Assembly: GCF_958979055.1 (NCBI RefSeq)
Contig: NC_084886.1
Location: forward strand, 51,791,654-51,855,653
Reading direction: 5' to 3'
Length of the DNA stretch: 64,000 nucleotides
Origin: Alnus glutinosa
Lineage: Eukaryota > Streptophyta > Magnoliopsida > Fagales > Betulaceae
The notes beneath the pieces were generated by a model. It searched no databases, was not told where the DNA came from, and worked only from the letters and a program-made list of their open reading frames with translations. Made by a program: the position numbers and the translations under genes. Of the stretch, positions 55,606 through 64,000 are shown in pieces. Position 1 is the stretch's first letter. Each line of letters starts with the position of its first letter.

Positions 55606-56718
55606 GTATGCTATGAAGAGCCAACTTGAAAGTAATTTGTAGAACAACTCCTTGTTTGATTTGGTTCTTCAACGTATGAAAATATGGATGGTAAGCAAGC
55701 AAAAATTCGGCAAACATCAATATCAGTGTTATACATAAGTCATTTTGAGCAGTTATCTGATCAAACTCATAATTTGTCCAAAGTATAGCTAGTGGGGACA
55801 TTCATTGAAGGACTTCGGTCTAAAATCCGACGAGAAGTGAAGGCTCGACGACTCCGAACCATAATAACTACAATTTCACTTGCAAGGAGATTGAGAGGAT
55901 AAGAGATTTGGCAAGAAAAATTGTCAAATAATCAAAGTGGTAGATAATCTGTCTGGCAAAGGTAGTTCGCCTTCTACCCTAACTTGCAAAACTTCTGAAT
56001 GTAATAGGAGTTAATTAGTCGTGACAAAGGTAAAAGTTTGAAGTTGGAATATATTTCATCAGAATTTTTAGATGTCTCCGATATTGATAATTGATCTTGT
56101 TAATTAGAGAATTTATTAAATGATTAAATTTATTTATTCCTATTAGCTTAAGCTTTTAGGATAAATGATGATTTAACGCGATATAAAAGCAGAGGTTCTG
56201 AGTTTGAATCATATCTCCATTATTCACTTCAAATTTCAATTAAATATTTTCATATTGGGCCCCACCTATTAAATGAAAGTTTGAGTCTATATATACGTGA
56301 GGGGTGAGAATGAGTGTCAAATTATATTAGCATTAGCTTTTATGATAAATACTGATTTAACGGTTCTAATAGGGAGTCTTAAAGTAAATAATTAGCTTAT
56401 CCTTTTAACAATTCTACTACCGAGTCGGTCATGAATCCCAACATTACCTTTAATAATTAAAGACATGATGGCCACCATGGGATTGAGGATGGAATTAGAT
56501 ATATAATGTTTTATTAATGATCAACCTTAAGGGCAATGTTCTTACTGAAATAAGTTCTGCTTTATTCTATAAATTTATTGTAGATACCATATGAAAATTC
56601 AATGAAGAGAAAACATAAATTTTGCGTAAAGCAATTGAAGGTTGGATTCCCTCGATCTCCCTTTTCCTGTAAAACCGTAAGGTTCCTGTCATCTTTTTGT
56701 TGATGAGGCCTAAAGAGG

Positions 56719-56942
56719 ACTGTTACTTTCTTAAGAAAAAGGATGCTGATAGGTTTTCCATGGACAAAAGCTTACAATCATGGACATAAACGATTGTTAC
56801 TATCTTCCGAAAAAGGATGCTGATAGGTTTTCCATGGGCAAAAGCTTACAATCATGGACATAAACGATTGTTACTATCTTCCGAAAAAGGATGCTGATAG
56901 GTTTTCCATGGACAAAAGCTTACAATCATGGACATAAACGAT
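56719..56942. repeat. Three-copy tandem repeat, 74-bp unit
   Basis: GGATGCTGATAGGTTTTCCA begins at 56,741, 56,815 and 56,889, exactly 74 bases apart. Units 2 and 3 are nearly identical. Unit 1 is slightly diverged at its start (TTTCTTAAG against TATCTTCCG). Confidence 0.95.
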
Positions 56943-58705
56943 AAAATAGAAAAAAGGAAAAAACGAATGATAATGAAAGAAAGCCTGGTTTTGTGACTGC
57001 TTTTGGTGGTGGTTAATCCTATAGGCGCTCCATCTTTTTGACCCAGTTGATGAACCTTGGAAGAAGGTATCTATCAAGTTCTTCCCCTCCCCACAAACCC
57101 ACATATATACAGAAACATTGATGGATGAAGATTGAAGGAAATAGCTGATGTTATGTCATCATCACAAAGTGATAAACCAAAGGATATAAAGTCCTTGTCT
57201 CCACCGATCAACGAGCAAATCACACCGGATAGGAATGCAAGTAATTAACAACAGCAAGGAAAATCGTAACACTAGGCAATCACCTTAATTAACAGAAAAT
57301 TTGATTCATTTAATTAAATGAATTGGATTATAATTGATCTATATAATTTTATATCCATGTCACGACATGATTCGAACCCGCCGACACACAAATTAACACG
57401 AATTACCATCTCCTACCTAAAATAGACAAGATCAGTACTGTGCATCTTTTCCATCAGCAGCACTATAGCAAGAGGAATTTGTGGTTATTGCTAAGAAAAG
57501 ATTCTATGTGGGATCGTGGATTTGGGATCAAAGAATTGGATCGTATCCCCTCTAGACATTGAGGTTATTTGAATTTGGCTGCCAAATCGCATCAATTACA
57601 GTAAAAACCATTTCCCATTTGCGCATTATGGTCACTACTTAAGAATTTTATTCTTATGGTTGGAGCATAATATTTACCTCTTTGCAAACCACGTGGTTTT
57701 AAATTTTAATTAACCCATTTTTTTTTTTTTTTTTGGTGACATGATATGTTTTGTTAGAATAAACATATGACACCCTATAAACTTAGTCCCACGTAAGTGG
57801 ATTGTGAACAAGGCGGACCACCTAGGCACCTACCTTATTGGTTGGGAGGTCTTTGACAATTCCAAATTCTTTTAAAATCCTTGTAAAAATGTTATTTTCT
57901 ATACCATGTCCCATCAATAATGAATTTTTCACCCTAGATGATTTAGCTTTCTACTTTAATACTTTTTATATATATATGTATTTACGTAAATTCGGACCTC
58001 CCAAGAAAAAAATCTTGGTTCTGCCCCTGATTGTGAAGGTATTACATAAATATTAAGTCTTATAATTTGTACATACTAGGCGAGACTGTGATTCATAAAT
58101 GATTTTGGATTGTAATAAAACAAGACTGTAATTTATAAGTCACGTTAGGAAGTAAAAGAATAGATGTGGTTTACATTTTTCTTAATTCGTGACTAGGGCC
58201 GATTTGGTACATTTTGAGGCTTAAGACAACAAGTTTAAGTAAGACCACTTTTTATATTTAAATATTAATTAAATAATATTTATTTTAAGGGAAAATTATA
58301 CTTTGGAGGTGTACATGATTTCAAATTATTCAAATTTATTAAAAGACATATCATGACAACATTAACTTCATATACATTTATTAAATGCACAAACTTTAAA
58401 TCCTTATCATAAAATAGAGAGGATATTAATGGGAGCTTAAGCGACGGTCTAATTAACCTAATGGTTGAGCTGTCCTGCTCGTCCCAGAAAATATAAGAAA
58501 TATTCCCTACACTAAGAGGTATCCCATACACTTTGTATATTTATATATGTGCATGGTGAAGACAACATATACATATATGTACTCAAGATTGTTGAATGCA
58601 GGTTACCAAAAATGACATCTAATAGAATATCCATTCGACAAAGGTGCTTCATTTCTCAAAAACATAAGTGCTTGCAGAACATTATATCGATCTACTCGAT
58701 CTCAT

Positions 58706-58960
58706 GCATGAATTAATTGAGGTAGAAGGAAGGTGACGTGAGCCATGACAGCATCCCACTTCTAAGTTCTAACATTAATATATTCCGTTCTGTAATTCTC
58801 TTCCTTCCCAAACATTATTATTTCCATTTTTATATCATTCGATCGATCATGTCTATTTTCATCTCAATGCTCATTAATTGCTCAATGAATATGAAAAATT
58901 ATCTGTTCATCAATGAATTGAAACACCACCAACCTTTAAATCTTTTCAAGAATGAAATAT
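58706..58960 (+). repeat. ABCC-upstream-like segment, copy 2
   Basis: Partner of 43,411-43,640, about 3.4 kb upstream of the copy C start codon and 1.5 kb upstream of its putative leader exon. It may be part of the promoter region of copy C. Confidence 0.55.
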
Positions 58961-59649
58961 GGTATAGATCGAGGGAAATCTGACACCACCGAGCCACTAT
59001 CCTTTAATTGTTTCAGGGAAGAACAAAACATTTTATAGTGGAACTCCGACTTAAAATCAACTCACGGGGAGTCCAAGACGACATTGGTGTCAAGTTAGAG
59101 CATGCAATTCAAAAACGTAACTCAACATGTTAGGTAGGGTACAGAAGCCCCAACATGTTGGACAAATAATGGAATAAAGAGAAAAATTATGAAGGCAAAT
59201 AAAAGAAACTGGAAACGATGATATCTTTAGAATATATTTTGTTCACTTTCAAAGTGTCGAAAGGATATGACCAAAAGGGTCATCGACTCAAATTGCTCTT
59301 TACTGAGTAGGACTCCTTAATTATAAACAAGTTAAAATCTTTATATCTAGTCAATGTGGGACAAACTTTTCTCCCTATTCTTTAAAATTTTCGATTAACT
59401 TGAAAGATGAAATCTTTTAATTAAATGCACATAATTTTTTTTTTTAAATATAAAATATATTTCATAATTATTTGAAATACTGAAAATAAATTAAATAATT
59501 TTGTTTATACCTTGTAAATAAATAAATATATAACACAACAAATACACAGACCATGAATCATCATGGGCCGCACATGCATGCACCACACCCAAATATGTAG
59601 GATTCACAAACAATTCTGTAGGTATGTGTCCTCTTTTCTTCTATGGTCT

Positions 59650-59895
59650 ATTTGAGTTTCTAATTTCAAAACTTGCTATTTAAAAATGACAATTTTAGAA
59701 AGTGTGATTTGAAAATACAATTTTTCAGAAGCAGTACTTAAGCGTTTGGTAAAATCGCAAGTTAGCTAGCCTTTAAAATCACGTGTTTTTAAAAACATAC
59801 CCCATTACTTATAATTTGAAAATGCAGTTTTTTCTACATTTTCTACTATTCCATTTTAAACAACACTTTTGATAAGTGAAATTGCCAAACGCACC
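59650..59895. mobile_element. GTGCGTTTGG-type MITE, second member
   Basis: It ends with GCCAAACGCACC and contains AAGCGTTTGGTAAAATCGCAA, the inverse of the middle of the element at 19,692-20,016. The left end is not clear. Confidence 0.5.
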
Positions 59896-60489
59896 TAGCT
59901 AGTCTTAAAAACGTTGTTTAATTTCATTTAGTGGTCCATGGGGAACACCAATCAAAACTCAAATCCCATGTACGTTTCATTATCAGTGTCATTGTCATCA
60001 TTACTATCTATTATTGTGAGACGGCATGCACTTGAGTTCACCTCCTCTATATATATTTAACAGAAAACATGGTCGATGAAAGATGGCATTGCTTAAATTT
60101 AGAAGCATGCAGTTGAACTCGATGCTTTGGATTCTCTTACTTGGAATATTTGCACCAAAGCTTTTTGTATAATCTACTGGCGAAGCGAAGGAGAAAGAAC
60201 CAGTTCTTTAGGCCTATATATTGAGGTATGTCCATACTCATATATAAACTTAAATTTTTTGCATGCATCGAATCACTTGGGAATTCTCGTTCACAAGCAA
60301 TTAATTAGAATATATACTTAATTTAGAGCTTTACTGCAAACGTTTCAGCTGCCTGTTGGTTCTATATTTCTTTCCCCCTATTTTGGAAAATCAGCATCCA
60401 TTCAAAACCATTGTAAAGTAGAGCAAACAGCAAAAAGCAGTTGCTTATGAGCAAAATAAATAAGTAATGTAATCACCCACTTAATTATA

Positions 60490-60671
60490 CAATATTATCC
60501 GCTTTTGGTTTTCCTGAACTAGACTTTTCAGGAGGTTACCCATCCCGATACTACTCTCGTAGAAGTACGCTTAATTGCGGAGTTTAGCTGATAGGTTCAT
60601 GGTCATTACGGCTTTAAAACGGTAACCTCCTGAGAAGTCTAGTTCGAATGAGCAAAAAATGGATAATATTG
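60490..60671 (-). mobile_element. 5S-rRNA-derived hairpin element
   Basis: Read on the minus strand, 60,596 to 60,518 resembles the 3' two-thirds of plant 5S rRNA: AACTCCGCA, TTAAGCGT, CGAGAGTAGTA, GGATGGGT, ACCTCCTG and AAGTC, in the right order and spacing. The same 3' end motif recurs inverted on the other side. The result is two 51-base arms (60,490-60,540 and 60,621-60,671) that share CAATATTATCC and GAACTAGACTT.TCAGGAGG. 5S-derived stretches are known in Cassandra-type TRIM elements and some SINEs; which applies is not resolved. Confidence 0.7.
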
Positions 60672-60689
60672 CAAATAACTTGATATTTA

Positions 60690-61710
60690 GCTACATACAG
60701 TTAGCCACGTGGGTCCCGCATGGCTAATCAGGTTGTTGCTAAATGTCACTTAGCAACGTGGTATTTTTATACATGTGGTTATTTAGCAATGTGCCACTCA
60801 CGTGGCTAAATGTATTTTATTTTATTATTATTTTTTTAAAAAAAAAAAGAAAAAAAGAAAAAAAAAAAGGCACCTTTAGCCACATGGAACTAACCCACGT
60901 CGCTAAAATCATATTTTATCATAAATTAATTTTTTTTTTCCTCCTCGGAAACTTCTTCAAGGCCAGCGAAATCTTCCCCTTCCTTCCCCCATGAAATCCA
61001 ATCCCAAAAATCACCAACAAAACACCAAAAAATCACCACATCATCATTCCTGTTTTGCCGGTGGAGATGCGTGTTTACCGGAGAGGGAGCGAAATGAAAT
61101 TAAAAAAAAAAACCCAAAAAACGCAGGAAAAACACCCATTGGCTTCATTGGCGTTGGGTTGTGACCGTCCGAACTCTGGCACCGTTGTCGACCACGGCTC
61201 TCTCTCAAAATCGCTCTAGTTCTCTCTCTCCAGCTCTCTCAGTCTCCCTCTTCCATCTCCTTCTCAGTGTGAAGAAAAGGAAAAAAAAAAAGGAGAAGAA
61301 AGAAAGGCCTGAGTGAGAAAAAGAGGAAAAAGGAAAAAAGAAGATGAGGAAAATGAAAATAATAGTTAAAAGGGGGTGGGGAAAAATTAGAAAAAGTAAG
61401 AACGAGAGACATAATTAAAGAGGAAAAAAAAATAGAAATGGATCGGAGGGAAGTTTCAAGAATTAATGGTAATTAGCCACGTGGCCAATTGGCGCCGTGG
61501 CCAATAAACCACGTGGCTAAACTTTCAAAAATCAAAATAAATCTGAAAAAAAAAAAAAAAAAAAAAGCCACGTAGCTAATTGGCAACGCGGAAAATCCAC
61601 GTGGCTAATTACCTACGCAAAGCATTTCACTACATGGTAGATTACCCGCATTGCGATTTCGCCACGTGGGTAATATTACTAATATACCACGTAGCTAAAT
61701 CGCTTTTTTT
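60690..61710. mobile_element. Unclassified element with CCACGTGGCTAA arrays
   Basis: Both flanks of this stretch (60,690-60,910 and 61,470-61,710) are packed with variants of TTAGCCACGTGG in either orientation, like subterminal repeats of a DNA transposon. The middle holds purine-rich and CTCTCTC-rich sequence and no transposase. Ends were not resolved. Six or so CACGTG/ACGTGG G-box-like motifs result. Confidence 0.5.
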
Positions 61711-62094
61711 TTTTTTCTTTTTTTTTGGGGGAGGGGGGGGTTAGTTTCACGTAAACACAAAGTTAACAACATAGAAAACCTGCACTACATTTCCGTATAA
61801 AACAAACGTCAGACAGTTTACTAGACAAAACAAGGACTAGGAGAGTGTTCAGTTCTCATTTGAGTCTGTCAATATTGTTTAGCAGCTTTGAGTCTGTACT
61901 AGAAAGCACAGTATTTTGAAATCTTGTATGTCATCCGTTAAATACAATTGCATTCTCTCTTTCTTTTTCTTTTTCTTTTTTTGGGTGGGGGGTTAATTTG
62001 TTAGAAAAAAAATAATTGGTTGACGAGTTTCTAATATACATACAATTCTGTTCTTGTATGCAATACAGAGTTCGAAGAGCAAGAGAACTGAACG

Positions 62095-64000
62095 ATGAAG
62101 GTTGAAAGAGATTCTGTTACTCCATTTGCCCAAGCTGGATTCCTCAGTAGATTGTTGTTTTGGTGGTTAAATCCGTTGATGAAAAAAGGCAGGAAGAAAA
62201 CTCTTGAGGATGAAGATATACCCAAGTTGCGTGAGGCAGATCGAGCAGAAAATTGTTATTCGCTGTTCTTGGAACAATTGAATAAGCAGAAAAGAGCAAA
62301 ACCATCAATCCCCAAGGCAATAATCTCATGCCATTGGAAGGAAATTTTATTAACTGGGTGCTTTGCTTTGTTAAAGGTTCTGACAGCGTGTGCCGGCCCC
62401 CTACTTCTGAACTACTTCATATTGGTTGCTGAGGGAAAAAAAAGTTTCAAGTACGAAGGACACATGCTGGCAATATCATTTTTCCTTCTAAAGATAATAG
62501 AATCCATATCACAAAGGCAGTGGTTCTTCCAAAGCAGGCTTATTGGCCTGAAAGTGAGATCATTGCTAATTGCAGCCATGTATAAAAAGCAACTGAGATT
62601 ATCCAATTCTGCTAGGTTGAAGCACTCGGGTGGTGAGATAATAAACTATGTCACTGTAGATGCTTATAGAATTGGAGAATTTCCGTTTTGGTTGCATGAG
62701 ATTTGGACGACAGGCCTCCAGCTATGTCTTGCATTAGTAATTCTTCTCCATGCAGTGGGGCTAGCAACAATTGCAGCGCTGGTGGTGATCATTCTCACCG
62801 TGCTTTGCAATATTCCATTTGGAAAGATACAGCATAAGTTTCATTCTAAGCTAATGGCAATGCAAGATGAGAGACTGAAGACCATTTCTGAGGCTCTAGT
62901 CAATATGAAGGTTTTAAAACTGTATGCTTGGGAAACCCATTTCAAGAATGTTATAGAAAATTTAAGGAAGGTAGAACACGAAATGTTATCTGCATTGCAG
63001 TCAGGGAAAGCATATCAATGCATTCTCTTTTGGTCAACTCCTATTTTGATCTCTTCTGCTACTTTTGGAGCATGTTATTTCCTCAGAGTTCCTCTTCATG
63101 CAAATAATGTTTTCACCTTTATAGCATCTTTCCGCCTCGTTCAGGATTCAATTGCACTTTTTCCTGATGTATTGGGGGTGTTCATTCAAACAAAGATTGC
63201 ATTTGCACGTATTGAACAATTCCTTGAGGCACCAGACCTGCAGAGTGCTCATATCCAGCACAATTGCAACATGGAGAGTGTGAATCACTCCATTTCTATT
63301 AAGTCGGCAAAATTCTCGTGGGAAGAGAATTCATCAGAGTCCACTCTAAGAAACATAAATTTGGAGGTTAGACCTAGAGAAAAGGTGGCTATATGTGGAG
63401 AAGTTGGCTCAGGCAAATCAACTCTTTTAGCAGCAATTCTTGGAGAAGTTCCTAAGATTCAGGGAACTGTAAGTTGCTACTGCTCTTTTGTTAAATCACC
63501 ACTTATCCCAAAAGCTTAAGCTAATAGGCAAATGTTAATTTAATCACTTGATTTATATTCTAACATCTTTTACTTTATTTTTCTACTTACAAAATCCATC
63601 CCAAATTGTGAGAATTGTCTCTTATCCTATGCATTCCAACACTTCCCGTATGTGTAAATTTAGTCCCCATCTTACATTGGAAAATGTTGTATTCTAACTG
63701 ATTAATATGGTTCCATTTATTGAATATACAGATTAAAGTATGTGGAAAGATTTCCTATGTTTCTCAAACAGCATGGATTCAGAACGGGACAATACAGGAG
63801 AATATTTTATTTGGGTCGGCCATGGATAGTGAAAGATACAGAGAAACATTGGAGAGGTGTTCGTTGGTTAAGGACCTTGAGTTGCTTCCTTTTGGTGATC
63901 TCACTGAAATAGGGGAGAGAGGAATTAATTTGAGCGGTGGTCAGAAGCAACGCGTTCAACTTGCCCGTGCTCTCTATCAAAATGCTGATATATTTCTCTT
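62095..64000 (+). CDS. ABCC10-like transporter copy C, lacks TMD0 (3' end outside window)
   Basis: Diverged paralogue of A and B. Exon 1 is 62,095-63,468 (458 codons) and exon 2 starts at 63,732 and runs off the window; 547 residues are visible. The protein starts [19 protein letters not shown], matching A from residue about 227 ([18 protein letters not shown]). The five-helix TMD0 and most of the linker are therefore absent. An in-frame TGA at 62,089-62,091 shows that no longer N-terminus exists in this exon. TMD1 is open and similar to A. NBD1 has GEVGSGKST and LSGGQKQR intact. The leader acceptor is conserved, so the loss is an internal deletion of about 670 bases, not a missing upstream exon. 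Short ABCC proteins without TMD0 are known in the family, so activity is possible. The second half is not visible. Confidence 0.88.

Larger units (their letters stand above)
54986..58705. other. Intergenic region between ABCC copies B and C
   Basis: No protein gene was found. It contains the TA run, two dispersed-repeat copies (55,430-55,605 and 57,290-57,405), the 74-bp tandem repeat, and a diverged duplication: 54,955-55,240 resembles 57,462-57,705 (GAATTTGGCTGCCAA, CGCATCAATTA, CCCATTTGCGCATTAT). The remainder is unexplained AT-rich DNA. Confidence 0.55.
60226..62068 (+). other. Putative 5' leader intron of ABCC copy C
   Basis: The upstream leader (TTTGCACCAAAGCTTTTTG..., about 60,148-60,225) resembles the leader of copy B (TTTGCACCGAAGCTCTG...) and ends at a GTATGT donor. 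The acceptor TGCAATACAG at 62,068 is identical to those of A and B. The intron is about 1.84 kb against about 0.66 kb in B, because of inserted repeats at 60,490-61,710. Confidence 0.55.

Noticed and set aside
56719-56942. CRISPR-like array
   Set aside because: The units are contiguous 74-bp tandem repeats without unique spacers, in a plant nuclear genome.
60516-60600. Functional 5S rRNA gene
   Set aside because: The 5' third is missing, several conserved positions differ, and it lies in a hairpin element; best seen as derived sequence.

Overview
The window is nuclear DNA of a eudicot plant, probably woody, though the species cannot be fixed from sequence alone. Evidence: GT-AG introns in every gene, AT-rich introns and spacers, a plant initiator tRNA-Met, plant-type protein families (ABCC10-like transporters, a GT31 hydroxyproline galactosyltransferase, a hAT-derived BED/DUF659 protein, a UBA-like protein), a plant LINE reverse transcriptase, and many MITE-like hairpin elements.

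Layout. 1-1.7 kb: 5'-truncated LINE on the minus strand. 1.8-2.5 kb: small element with hAT-like ends. 2.5-5.9 kb: repeats and unexplained spacer. 5,957-6,028: tRNA-iMet(CAT). 6.3-10.8 kb: domesticated-looking hAT transposase gene (679 aa), whose ATG is split by an intron. 12.1-14.3 kb: five-exon gene for a 227-aa UBA-like protein. 15.1-20.6 kb (minus): eleven-exon HPGT1-like gene (342 aa) with MITEs in two introns. 20.6-28.7 kb: gene-free, rich in repeats.

28.7-64 kb is a tandem cluster of ABCC10-like transporter genes, all on the plus strand. Copies A (29.9-37.3 kb) and B (45.6-52.9 kb) are near-identical, each with eleven coding exons and 1,483 aa, and lie in a duplicated block of about 11 kb (about 28,665-39,641 and 44,305-54,985). 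Between them are a truncated, frameshifted 3' half of a third, more diverged copy (39.6-41.5 kb), a stray exon-10 remnant, a 518-bp hairpin element, and an orphan first exon of a probable plastid protein with its TATA box. Copy C (62.1 kb to the window edge) is diverged and starts directly at the core: about 220 N-terminal residues (TMD0) are missing, but the shared 5' leader splice acceptor is kept. Its leader intron carries a 5S-rRNA-derived hairpin and a region rich in CACGTG motifs.

The first three protein genes look like independent housekeeping loci. The ABCC cluster is a locus in active birth and death: recent duplication (A/B), loss (third copy), and domain loss (C). All exon borders were set by eye from splice consensus, frame continuity and family resemblance; the frames of all complete genes close exactly on the exon borders given.
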